From: Pseudomonas sp. JUb42
GTDB taxonomy: Bacteria; Pseudomonadota; Gammaproteobacteria; Pseudomonadales; Pseudomonadaceae
Reading direction: 5' to 3'
DNA length: 64,000 nucleotides
Assembly: GCF_024807945.1 (NCBI RefSeq)
Contig: NZ_JANUFD010000004.1
Location: forward strand, 372,001 to 436,000
The notes beneath the pieces were generated by a model. That model worked only from the letters and a program-made list of their open reading frames with translations, was not told the origin of the DNA and searched no databases. Position numbers and translations under genes: made by a program. Positions 36,240 to 43,988 of the stretch are shown here, one piece after another (position 1 is the first letter of the stretch; the number at the start of each line of letters is the position of its first letter).

Positions 36240-36955
36240 ATGTCTTCGACCACAGCGCTGACGTGTATCGCGTCGTGCCGCCAGTACTCCAGGTCGCAGT
36301 CGATCAGGCGGCCCTGCTGGTCATAGTTGACCCGGGCAATGCGCAGGCCCGGGCTGCCCAGCGACACCTTCAACGCTGCCGAGGCCTCGGCATGCAGCGC
36401 CGTCGGCACCATTTCGAAACGCACCTTGCCATAGCGCAACTGGTACTGGCTGGCGTACAGCTCAGTCAGGGACTGAGTGAGATCGAACTCAAGGATGCCG
36501 GGGAAAAACTCGGGCTTGAGATAGTGCTCCACGTACAACACCAGACGCTGATCAATGCGTCGCGCCCGGCAGATCTGGATCACACTGGACAGTGCTGGCA
36601 ATTGCAACAGCTCGCAGATACTCGCCGACGCCGGTTGCAGGCGCGCACTGATGACCTGGGTCTCGGCCACCCGCCCCTGGGCCGTGACCATGGCATGGAA
36701 GTGGCTGCGGCGGATCAGGTCGTAAGCCAGGCGTGGCGGCGAAATGAACCAGCCACGGCGCTCCTCGCGATATATCAGCCCCAGGGCCTCCAATTGCACC
36801 AACGCTTCACGCAAGGTAATGCGCGTGGTGTCGAAGACTTCACTGAGCTTGCGTTCGGCAGGCAATTTACTGCCCGGCGGCAGCAGGCCATGTTCAATCT
36901 GTTCTTGCAGAGCGTTGCAGATGATCGTCACCGCTCGTGGCACATCTTCGCGCAT
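36236..36955 (-). CDS. GntR-family regulator with UTRA domain (HutC/PhnF type)
   Basis: A 239-residue repressor-type regulator. N-terminal winged helix (about residues 10-75: EHGLLPPGSKLPAERKLSEV and FDTTRITLREAL), and a UTRA effector domain at 95-230 (LYVEHYLKPEFFPG region). The start is ATG 36955. It is divergent from the ABC importer cluster, so it probably controls that cluster and itself; two matching near-palindromes in the intergenic region support this. The effector may be the imported organophosphorus compound. An in-frame extension to 37015 is unlikely because it would overlap the operator. Confidence 0.88.
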   Translation of the reverse strand: MREDVPRAVTIICNALQEQIEHGLLPPGSKLPAERKLSEVFDTTRITLREALVQLEALGLIYREERRGWFISPPRLAYDLIRRSHFHAMVTAQGRVAETQVISARLQPASASICELLQLPALSSVIQICRARRIDQRLVLYVEHYLKPEFFPGILEFDLTQSLTELYASQYQLRYGKVRFEMVPTALHAEASAALKVSLGSPGLRIARVNYDQQGRLIDCDLEYWRHDAIHVSAVVEDI

Positions 36956-36967
36956 CAGGTTACCTAT

Positions 36968-36981
36968 CTGGACTAGACCAG
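36968..36981. promoter_or_regulatory. Candidate GntR operator 1
   Basis: CTGGACTAGACCAG is palindromic except at its A/A pair. It lies 13 bases before the gntR ATG, so it would allow autorepression. Similar to the TGGTCTAGACCA type of sites bound by PhnF-like GntR proteins. Confidence 0.5.
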
Positions 36982-37246
36982 CGCCATTACAGGGCAGTGC
37001 CCGCACCTGGTGCACCGATTTCTGGTGCGTTCCAGCCTAGGCAGTGCAGATGACTGTTCTGTGACAAAGCACTTCATAAAGCATGCCAATCATCGCTCAC
37101 AAAGCGCTGGAGCCTCATAAACTCCAGCGTTTGCGGGTGGTCTACGCTTATGGGGCAGCCTGAGTAAAAGAATAGCCAGGGGCCACGAAAATCGGCCTTC
37201 GACATGAAAGTGTCATCGAAAGGGCCTAACTTGGCTCAGGTATTGC
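36982..37246. other. gntR-importer divergent intergenic region
   Basis: Holds the promoters of both units. Also visible: CTGGTGCGTTCCAG at about 37021-37034 and an imperfect inverted repeat TTCGACA/TGTCATCGAA at about 37198-37220. A hairpin of CTGGAG...CTCCAG type lies near 37109-37130. No gene seen. Confidence 0.45.
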
Positions 37247-37258
37247 TGATCTAGACCA
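37247..37258. promoter_or_regulatory. Candidate GntR operator 2
   Basis: TGATCTAGACCA, palindromic apart from one pair, shares CTAGACCA with operator 1. It is 59 bases before the substrate-binding-protein ATG. Confidence 0.5.
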
Positions 37259-37316
37259 ACCACCCCGCAACGACCACTTCTAGAACAACACCGCTGAAGT
37301 GCATAAGGAGCATCGA

Positions 37317-38384
37317 ATGAAACATGTTTTGTTGGCATCACTCCTGGGTTCCGCCATTGCCATGAGCACCGCCGCCATGGCCGCAGACACCGACCTCAAG
37401 GCACTGGAAGCAGCCGCCAAGACTGAAGGCGCGGTCAATAGCGTGGGTATGCCCGATGACTGGGCAAACTGGAAAGACACCTGGTCCGATCTGAAAACCA
37501 AATACGGCCTGACCCACATGGACACCGACATGAGCTCGGCCCAGGAAGTGGCCAAGTTCGATGCCGAAAAAGACAACGCCAGCGCCGACATCGGTGACGT
37601 GGGTGCGGCCTTTGGCCCCATCGCCGTGACCAAGGGTGTTACCCAACCCTACAAGCCAAGCACCTGGAGCCAGGTTCCGGACTGGGCCAAAGACAAAGAC
37701 GGTCACTGGGCACTGGCCTACACCGGCACCATCGCTTTCATCGTCAACAAGAAGCTGCTGCACGGCTCGGCCATTCCGACCAAGTGGTCTGACCTGAAAA
37801 CCGGTAAGTACAAGGTTGCCATCGGTGACGTGAGCACTGCAGCACAAGCGGCCAACGGTGTACTGGCTGCCGCGATCGCCAACAAAGGCAGCGAAAGCAA
37901 TATCGAACCAGGCCTGCAACTGTTCACTGAACTGGCCAAGCAGAAGCGTATTTCCCTGGCTAACCCGACCATCCAGACCATGGAAAAGGGTGAAGTTGAA
38001 GTGGGCGTGGTCTGGGACTTCAACGGCCTGAGCTACAAGGCCAAGATGGCCAACCCGGATGACTACGTGGTCCTGATCCCATCCGACGGTTCGGTGATCT
38101 CGGGCTACACCACCATCATCAACAAATACGCCAAGCACCCGAACGCCGCCAAGCTGGCGCGTGAGTACATCTTCAGCGACGCTGGCCAGATCAACCTGGC
38201 CAAAGGCAATGCGCGTCCGATCCGTGCCGATCACCTGACCCTGCCAGCCGACGTACAGGCCAAGCTGCTGCCGAACGAGCAGTACAAAGGCGTTACCCCG
38301 ATCAAAGACCCGGCCGCGTGGGAAAAAACCTCGAAAGCCCTGCCTCAGAAGTGGAACGAGCAAGTCATCATCGAGATGAATTGA
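37317..38384 (+). CDS. ABC transporter substrate-binding protein (phosphonate-like)
   Basis: 355-residue periplasmic binding protein, signal peptide MKHVLLASLLGSAIAMSTAA (cleaved after MAA/AMA). Belongs to the extracellular solute-binding fold used by Fe(III), spermidine/putrescine and 2-aminoethylphosphonate systems (DIGDVGAAFGPIAV, GTIAFIVNKK, YIFSDAGQINLAKGNARPI). ATG 37317 has AAGGAG six bases upstream. Located between a GntR regulator and a phosphodiesterase-type gene; the order regulator, binding protein, phosphatase-like enzyme, two permeases, ATPase suggests an organophosphorus compound, but the exact ligand is unknown. A terminator lies between it and the rest. Confidence 0.85.
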   Translation: MKHVLLASLLGSAIAMSTAAMAADTDLKALEAAAKTEGAVNSVGMPDDWANWKDTWSDLKTKYGLTHMDTDMSSAQEVAKFDAEKDNASADIGDVGAAFGPIAVTKGVTQPYKPSTWSQVPDWAKDKDGHWALAYTGTIAFIVNKKLLHGSAIPTKWSDLKTGKYKVAIGDVSTAAQAANGVLAAAIANKGSESNIEPGLQLFTELAKQKRISLANPTIQTMEKGEVEVGVVWDFNGLSYKAKMANPDDYVVLIPSDGSVISGYTTIINKYAKHPNAAKLAREYIFSDAGQINLAKGNARPIRADHLTLPADVQAKLLPNEQYKGVTPIKDPAAWEKTSKALPQKWNEQVIIEMN

Positions 38385-38415
38385 TCCCGTTTTCAGGTCT
38401 TCAGCGATGAAGACA

Positions 38416-38452
38416 AAAAGGGCGAGCCAGCATTAGCTGCCTCGCCCCTTTT
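38416..38452 (+). terminator. Intra-operon terminator after the binding-protein gene
   Basis: AAAAGGGCGAG / CTCGCCCCTTTT stem with a loop of about 14 bases, followed by A. It would let the binding protein be made in excess over the following genes. Confidence 0.78.
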
Positions 38453-38491
38453 AGGTAAAAACAGTGACAAACCTTGCCGGAGCACCTGCTC

Positions 38492-39298
38492 ATGAAACAC
38501 AACGTCATCCTGATCGTGCTCGACGGCCTGAACTATCAGGTGGCGCAGCATGCGATGGGGCACTTGCAGGCCTACGCCAACGCCGGCCGCGCCGCGCTGT
38601 ACAAGCTGGAATGCGAGCTGCCCGCCCTGTCGCGGCCTTTGTACGAATGCATCATGACCGGCGTTGCGCCCATCGACAGCGGCATCGTGCACAACAACGT
38701 TTCGCGCCTGTCCAACCAGCGCAGCATCTTCCATTACGCCCGCGACGCCGGGCTGAGTACCGCCGCAGCGGCCTATCACTGGGTCAGCGAGCTGTATAAC
38801 CGCACGCCGTTTATGGTGGCCCGGGACCGCCACACCGACGACACCGAACTGCCAATCCAGCATGGCCTGTTCTATTGGGTCGATCATTACCCGGATTCGC
38901 ACTTGTTCGCCGATGCCGAGAGCCTGCGCCTGGCCCACGCACCGAATTTCCTGCTGATCCACCCCATGAATATCGACGACGCCGGGCACAAGCACGGTCT
39001 CGACACCGCGCAATACCGCAATAGCGCGCGCAGCGCCGACATTATCCTGGCCGACTACCTGCAAGGCTGGCTCGACGCCGGTTATCAGGTATTGGTGACA
39101 GCCGACCACGGCATGAACAACGACCGCTCCCATAACGGCCTGCTGCCCGAAGAGCGCGAAGTGCCGCTGTTCGTGCTGGGCGACGCTTTCAGCCTCAACC
39201 CCGATGCCCAGCCACTCCAGACTCAGCTGTGCGGCACGGTCTGCGAACTGCTGGGCGTTGCCCACGACAAACCGGTCTGCCGGGAGATGCTCAAGTGA
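38492..39298 (+). CDS. Alkaline-phosphatase-superfamily nucleotide pyrophosphatase/phosphodiesterase
   Basis: A 268-residue enzyme of the type I phosphodiesterase/nucleotide pyrophosphatase group. The N-terminal VILIVLDGLNY supplies the first metal aspartate; the MTGVAPIDSGIVHNN segment is the usual nucleophile region; HPMNIDDAGHKHG and VTADHGMNND supply the other metal ligands. No signal peptide, so it acts in the cytoplasm on an imported substrate. ATG 38492 is preceded by GGAG. The stop overlaps the next gene's GTG. Confidence 0.87.
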   Translation: MKHNVILIVLDGLNYQVAQHAMGHLQAYANAGRAALYKLECELPALSRPLYECIMTGVAPIDSGIVHNNVSRLSNQRSIFHYARDAGLSTAAAAYHWVSELYNRTPFMVARDRHTDDTELPIQHGLFYWVDHYPDSHLFADAESLRLAHAPNFLLIHPMNIDDAGHKHGLDTAQYRNSARSADIILADYLQGWLDAGYQVLVTADHGMNNDRSHNGLLPEEREVPLFVLGDAFSLNPDAQPLQTQLCGTVCELLGVAHDKPVCREMLK

Positions 39299-40140
39299 AA
39301 ACATTCACCCGCGGCAAATGGCTGGCGATCCTGTGCCTGGTGCCCTTTGCCCTGTTCTTTATCGTGTTCCAGATCGCCCCGCTGGCCTGGGTGGCGATCA
39401 ACAGTCTGTACTCGGAAGACAGCGGCTGGGGCATCAGCAACTTCGTCCGCGCCTTCGACTCGCGCTTCTATCGCCAGGCCATGCAATACAGCTTGGAGAT
39501 CAGTTTCTGGTCGAGCCTGTTCGGCATTCTCATTGCGATCCTCGGTGCCTATTCGTTGCGCAAGGTCGATTCGCGGCTGCGCGACTTCGTCAACGCTTTC
39601 GCCAACATGACCAGTAACTTCTCCGGCGTGCCACTGGCCTTCGCCTTCATCATCCTGTTGGGTTTCAACGGCTGCATCACGCTGATCCTCAAGCAAAGCG
39701 GGATCATCGAAGACTTCAACCTGTACTCCAAGACCGGCCTGATCATTCTCTACACCTACTTCCAGATTCCCTTGGGCGTGCTGCTGCTCTACCCGGCCTT
39801 CGACGCCCTACGTGAAGACTGGCGTGAGTCGGCGTCCCTGCTCGGTGCCAGCAGCTTTGATTTCTGGCGGCATATCGGCCTGCCGGTGCTGACCCCGGCG
39901 CTGCTGGGCACCTTCGTTATCCTGCTGGCCAACGCCCTGGGCGCCTACGCCACGGTGTATGCCCTGACCACCGGCAACTTCAACGTGTTGCCGATCCGAA
40001 TCGCTGCGATGGTTGCCGGCGATATCACCCTGGACCCGAACATGGCCAGTGCCCTGGCCATGATTCTGGTGGGGTTGATGACGCTGGTGACCATCGTCCA
40101 TCAGTGGCTGCTCAAGAGGAGCTACCATGTCTCGCGCTGA
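39295..40140 (+). CDS. ABC importer permease 1
   Basis: A 281-residue binding-protein-dependent permease with six membrane helices. The EAA loop reads DWRESASLLGASSFDFWRHIGLPVL near residue 180. The GTG at 39295, overlapping the previous stop, is the start; an in-frame start at 39229 would overlap the preceding gene by 70 bases and lacks hydrophobic character. Fold as in PotB/PhnU type permeases. Overlaps the next permease by 14 bases. Confidence 0.9.
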   Translation: MKTFTRGKWLAILCLVPFALFFIVFQIAPLAWVAINSLYSEDSGWGISNFVRAFDSRFYRQAMQYSLEISFWSSLFGILIAILGAYSLRKVDSRLRDFVNAFANMTSNFSGVPLAFAFIILLGFNGCITLILKQSGIIEDFNLYSKTGLIILYTYFQIPLGVLLLYPAFDALREDWRESASLLGASSFDFWRHIGLPVLTPALLGTFVILLANALGAYATVYALTTGNFNVLPIRIAAMVAGDITLDPNMASALAMILVGLMTLVTIVHQWLLKRSYHVSR

Positions 40141-40924
40141 ACGCAGTCCCGTCGGGCTCTACCACCGGTTCGTGGTCTATGCCCTGTTCCTGATCCTGCT
40201 GCTGCCCCTGGCTGGTACGCTGCTGTATTCCTTCGCCAGCAGTTGGGGCGCAACCATTTTGCCCAGCGGCCTGACCTTCAAGTGGTACATCGCCCTGTGG
40301 AGCGACCCGCGCTTTCTCATGGCGTTCGGCCAGTCGCTGTTGGTGTGCGTCAGTGCGCTGATCCTTTCCGTGGTGCTGATCCTGCCGCTGCTGTTCGTGG
40401 TGCATTACCACTTCCCGCGCCTGGATGCGCTGATGAACATCCTCATCCTGCTGCCCTTCGCGGTGCCACCCGTGGTGTCCTCGGTGGGCTTATTGCAGCT
40501 CTACGGCTCGGGGCCGCTGGCGATGGTCGGCACGCCATGGATTCTGATCGGCTGCTACTTCACCGTGGCCCTGCCGTTCATGTACCGCGCCATTACCAAC
40601 AACCTGCAGGCGATCAACCTGCGCGACCTGATGGACGCCTCGCAGCTGCTCGGCGCCAGCACCTGGCAGGCCGCCGTGCTGGTGGTGCTGCCCAACCTGC
40701 GCAAGGGCCTGATGGTGGCGCTGCTGCTGTCGTTCTCCTTCCTGTTCGGCGAGTTCGTCTTCGCCAACCTGCTGGTCGGCACGCGCTACGAAACCCTGCA
40801 GGTCTATCTGAACAACATGCGTAACAGCAGCGGTCACTTCAACAGTGCGCTGGTGATTTCCTACTTCCTCTTCGTGCTGGTGCTGACCTGGGCTGCCAAT
40901 CGACTGAACAAGGACAAAGACTGA
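40127..40924 (+). CDS. ABC importer permease 2
   Basis: 265 residues, six membrane helices, EAA-loop LMDASQLLGASTWQAAVLVVLP near residue 165. Pairs with permease 1 to form the membrane channel of the importer. The ATG at 40127 overlaps the preceding coding end; the ATPase gene follows with one base between. Confidence 0.9.
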   Translation: MSRAERSPVGLYHRFVVYALFLILLLPLAGTLLYSFASSWGATILPSGLTFKWYIALWSDPRFLMAFGQSLLVCVSALILSVVLILPLLFVVHYHFPRLDALMNILILLPFAVPPVVSSVGLLQLYGSGPLAMVGTPWILIGCYFTVALPFMYRAITNNLQAINLRDLMDASQLLGASTWQAAVLVVLPNLRKGLMVALLLSFSFLFGEFVFANLLVGTRYETLQVYLNNMRNSSGHFNSALVISYFLFVLVLTWAANRLNKDKD

Positions 40925-40925
40925 G

Positions 40926-41915
40926 ATGAGTTACGTCAGCGTTGAAAACCTGCAAAAGAGCTACGCCAGCACGGCCGTGTTCAGTGATATCAACTGCACC
41001 ATCAGCCGGGGCGAATTCGTCACCCTGCTCGGCCCGTCCGGCTGCGGCAAGTCCACCCTGCTGCGCTGCATCGCCGGGCTGACGTCGGTCAACAGCGGCA
41101 AGATCATTCTCGACGGCCAGGACATCGTTCCCCTGAGCCCGCAGAAGCGCAATATCGGCATGGTGTTCCAGAGCTACGCGCTGTTCCCCAACATGACCGT
41201 GGAGCAGAACGTCGCCTTCGGCCTGCGCATGCAGAAGATCAACAGCGACGACACCCACAAGCGCGTGGCCGAGGCGCTGAAGATGGTCGAACTGACCGAC
41301 TTTTCCAGCCGCTATCCGCACCAGATGTCCGGCGGCCAGTGCCAACGCGTGGCCCTTGCCCGCTCTTTGGTCACCCGCCCGCGCCTGCTGCTGCTCGACG
41401 AGCCGCTGTCGGCCCTCGATGCGCGGATTCGCAAACACTTGCGCGAACAGATCCGCGCCATCCAGCGCGAACTGGGCCTGACCACGATTTTCGTGACCCA
41501 CGATCAGGAAGAGGCGCTGACCATGTCGGACCGCATCTTCCTGATGAACCAGGGCCGCATCGTCCAGAGCGGCGACGCCGAAACCCTCTACACCGCACCG
41601 GTGGACGCCTTCGCCGCCGGTTTTATCGGCAACTACAATCTGCTCGACGCCGACGACGCCAGCCGCCTGCTGCAACGGCCGATCAACAGCCGCGTGGCCA
41701 TCCGCCCGGAAGCCATCCAACTGAGCCTGAGCGGCAGCCTGGAAGGCGAAGTACGCAGCCACAGCCTGTTGGGCAACGTCATTCGCTACCGGGTCGAAGC
41801 CCGTGGCGTGGAAGTAGTGGTCGACGTACTCAACCGCAGCGCGGATGATCTGCACCCGGATGGGCGGCGAGTGACGCTTAATATTGAGCCCTCCGCCCTT
41901 TGCCCGGTGGCCTAG
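40926..41915 (+). CDS. ABC importer ATP-binding protein
   Basis: A 329-residue importer ATPase, PotA/FbpC type. Walker A GPSGCGKST near residue 37, Q-loop FQSYALFPNMTV, signature MSGGQCQR near residue 136, Walker B LLLLDEPLSALDARIRKHLR, H-loop THDQEEAL, and a C-terminal TOBE-like regulatory domain from about residue 250. Note the Cys in the signature (GGQCQR), a tolerated variant. Energises the two permeases upstream. Confidence 0.92.
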   Translation: MSYVSVENLQKSYASTAVFSDINCTISRGEFVTLLGPSGCGKSTLLRCIAGLTSVNSGKIILDGQDIVPLSPQKRNIGMVFQSYALFPNMTVEQNVAFGLRMQKINSDDTHKRVAEALKMVELTDFSSRYPHQMSGGQCQRVALARSLVTRPRLLLLDEPLSALDARIRKHLREQIRAIQRELGLTTIFVTHDQEEALTMSDRIFLMNQGRIVQSGDAETLYTAPVDAFAAGFIGNYNLLDADDASRLLQRPINSRVAIRPEAIQLSLSGSLEGEVRSHSLLGNVIRYRVEARGVEVVVDVLNRSADDLHPDGRRVTLNIEPSALCPVA

Positions 41916-41968
41916 AACCCACGACGGCAGGAACAGATCTGGTGGGAGCGAGTTCTGTGGCAGCGAAT

Positions 41969-42060
41969 TGTGGGAGCGAATTCATTCGCGAATGCGCTAT
42001 TCCAAACGATGCAGATGTATTGGATGCACCGACCTCTTCGCGAATGAATTCGCTCCCACA
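41969..42060. repeat. REPIN, type A
   Basis: Arms TGTGGGAGCGAATTCATTCG and CGAATGAATTCGCTCCCACA with a variable loop, 92 bases. It separates the ABC importer genes from the HAD phosphatase gene. Confidence 0.92.
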
Positions 42061-42120
42061 GACATTGACTCTCACCAAGCTCGCTCCCGCCTGAACAGAG
42101 ATGATTTAAGGAAACACGCT

Positions 42121-42774
42121 ATGTCACTAGCCATTTTTGACCTGGACGAAACCCTCATCGGTGGCGACTGCGCCACCCTGTGGGCCGAACAGATGGGACG
42201 CCTGGGCTGGGTCGATCCCGCGTCATTCATGCAGCGCAACAACGAGCTGATGGACGCCTACAGCAAGGGCGAACTGGCGATGGAGGACTACATGACCTTC
42301 GCCCTGGAGCCCATGGCCGGGCGCACGCCGGAAGAGATCGATCATCTGGTCGAGCCCTGGGTCGAGGACTTCATCGAACCGATCATCTACAGCGAAGCCT
42401 GCACCTGCATCGCCAGACACCGAGCCAATGGCGACCGTATCCTGGTGATCTCGGCCTCGGGCGTGCATCTGGTCCAGGCCATCGCCGCACGCATCGGCGT
42501 CGATGAAGTACTGGCCATCGACCTGCAGGTGATCAACGGCGTCTACAGCGGCGCCACCGAAGGCGTGCTGACCTACCGCGACGGCAAGGTCACCCGCCTG
42601 CTGGAGTGGCTGGACAAGGAAGGGGAAAATCTCGAAGGCGCGTTTTTCTATTCCGACTCGCGCAACGACCTGCCGCTGTTGCTCAAGGTCGATCACCCGC
42701 AAGTGGTCAATCCGGATCCGGTGCTGCGCGAACACGCAGAAAAGAACGGCTGGCCGGTGCATAGCTGGAAATAA
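42121..42774 (+). CDS. HAD-IB family phosphatase
   Basis: 217 residues. HAD motifs: DLDETLIGGD (motif I, nucleophile Asp and acid Asp) at residues 7-16, VISASGVH (motif II) near residue 100, Lys in GKVTRLLEW (motif III), and YSDSRNDLPLL (motif IV) near residue 177. The cap of the IB subclass makes it SerB-like. Placed after the phosphate-compound importer cluster it may release phosphate from the imported substrate, but it is not demonstrably in that operon, because a REPIN lies between. AAGGA lies ten bases before the ATG. Confidence 0.9.
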   Translation: MSLAIFDLDETLIGGDCATLWAEQMGRLGWVDPASFMQRNNELMDAYSKGELAMEDYMTFALEPMAGRTPEEIDHLVEPWVEDFIEPIIYSEACTCIARHRANGDRILVISASGVHLVQAIAARIGVDEVLAIDLQVINGVYSGATEGVLTYRDGKVTRLLEWLDKEGENLEGAFFYSDSRNDLPLLLKVDHPQVVNPDPVLREHAEKNGWPVHSWK

Positions 42775-42787
42775 CCCGCAATCCAAC

Positions 42788-42874
42788 GTTGGAGCGAGGC
42801 TTGCCCGCGAAGGGCACGACACGATATGGCTGACATCCCGCACCGCATGGTTCGCGGGCAAGCGTCGCTCCAAC
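42788..42874. repeat. REPIN, type B
   Basis: Arms GTTGGAGCGAGGCTTGCCCG and CGGGCAAGCGTCGCTCCAAC with a variable loop, 87 bases. Between the HAD and quinone oxidoreductase genes. Confidence 0.9.
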
Positions 42875-42884
42875 GGTCTGTCTA

Positions 42885-43847
42885 TCAGATCAGACTGTCA
42901 TCAATCACCAACACCACCTTGCCCGACACCTGATTGGTCGCAAGCTCGGCAAACGCCGCTTCGGCGTCGGTGATGGCGAAGGTTCTGGCCAGTTGCGGGC
43001 TCAGGCGGCCTTCGCTGAACAGCGGCCAGACGTGCTGACCCAGATCGCTCAATAGATCGGCCTTGAACTGATCGCTGCGGCTGCGCAGGGTCGAGCCGAG
43101 AATCTGAATGCGCTTGCCCAGTACTTGGGCAAAATCCAGCTCGGCCTTGCGCCCGCCCATCAAACCGATCAGCACCAGGCGCCCGTCGACACCCAGCACC
43201 TTGAGGTTCAGCGCGGCATAGTTGGCGCCGACCGGGTCGAGCACGACGTCGAAAGGCGCGAAGTCGCTGAGGCTGTCCAGACTCTCGTCACGGATCACCC
43301 CGCCCTGGGCGCCCAGCGCTTCACAGTAAGCCAGACGCTCGGCCGAACCGACGCTGACCCAGACCGGGTTGCCAAAGGCCTTGCACAGCTGAATACCGGC
43401 TGAACCAACGCCACTTGCGCCGGCGTGCAGCAAAACTTTTTCACCGGGCTTGAGGCCTGCCAGCTGGAACAGATTCAGCCAGGCCGTGGCATAAACTTCA
43501 GGGATCCCCGCTGCTTCAGCCAGGCTGATGCCCTCGGGCACCGCCAGCACATGACGTGCATCGACCACCACTTCCTCAGCCATGGCGCCACCCGCAACCA
43601 GCGCACAGACGCGGTCGCCGACCTGCCAGGCCGTGCCGGAACCGACTTCGGCAATTACCCCGGAGCACTCCATGCCGAGGATCTGCGTCACGCCCGGCGG
43701 CGGCGGATACAGCCCCGCACGCTGCAATAAATCGGCGCGATTCAAACCGGCAGCGGCCACCTTGATCCGAACCTGACCCACATCAAGGGCCGGACTCGGC
43801 TCCTCGACCCATTCCACATGACCGTCAACGCCTTGCAATGCCTTCAC
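42885..43847 (-). CDS. Zinc-free quinone oxidoreductase (MDR superfamily)
   Basis: A 320-residue NADPH:quinone reductase/zeta-crystallin-type enzyme. N-terminal GroES-like part (VRIKVAAAGLNRADLLQRAG near residue 30), then Rossmann domain VLLHAGASGVGSAGIQL near residue 145 that replaces the classic GxGxxG. No zinc-binding cysteine set. The start is GTG 43847, with GGAGG five bases upstream. One-electron or hydride reduction of quinones, substrate not predictable. Confidence 0.92.
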   Translation of the reverse strand: MKALQGVDGHVEWVEEPSPALDVGQVRIKVAAAGLNRADLLQRAGLYPPPPGVTQILGMECSGVIAEVGSGTAWQVGDRVCALVAGGAMAEEVVVDARHVLAVPEGISLAEAAGIPEVYATAWLNLFQLAGLKPGEKVLLHAGASGVGSAGIQLCKAFGNPVWVSVGSAERLAYCEALGAQGGVIRDESLDSLSDFAPFDVVLDPVGANYAALNLKVLGVDGRLVLIGLMGGRKAELDFAQVLGKRIQILGSTLRSRSDQFKADLLSDLGQHVWPLFSEGRLSPQLARTFAITDAEAAFAELATNQVSGKVVLVIDDSLI

Positions 43848-43871
43848 AGTGCCTCCATAGTGAGTCTGGAC

Positions 43872-43903
43872 TGAGCCCGGAGCTAGTAAACGACCGGGCT
43901 TTT
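43872..43903 (+). terminator. Terminator-like hairpin in the prc leader
   Basis: GAGCCCGG, a 13-base loop, then CCGGGCTTTTTGC. It points along the plus strand although the only upstream plus gene ends at 42774. It lies 53-86 bases before the prc start, so it may be a leader attenuator or just end read-through from the HAD gene. Confidence 0.5.
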
Positions 43904-43988
43904 TGCATTATGCGACCGGATCCGACGGAGCCGGCGACTTCAAAGACGGCCTAATATGCGTTATCAATTGTCCCCGCGTCGAATCGGC

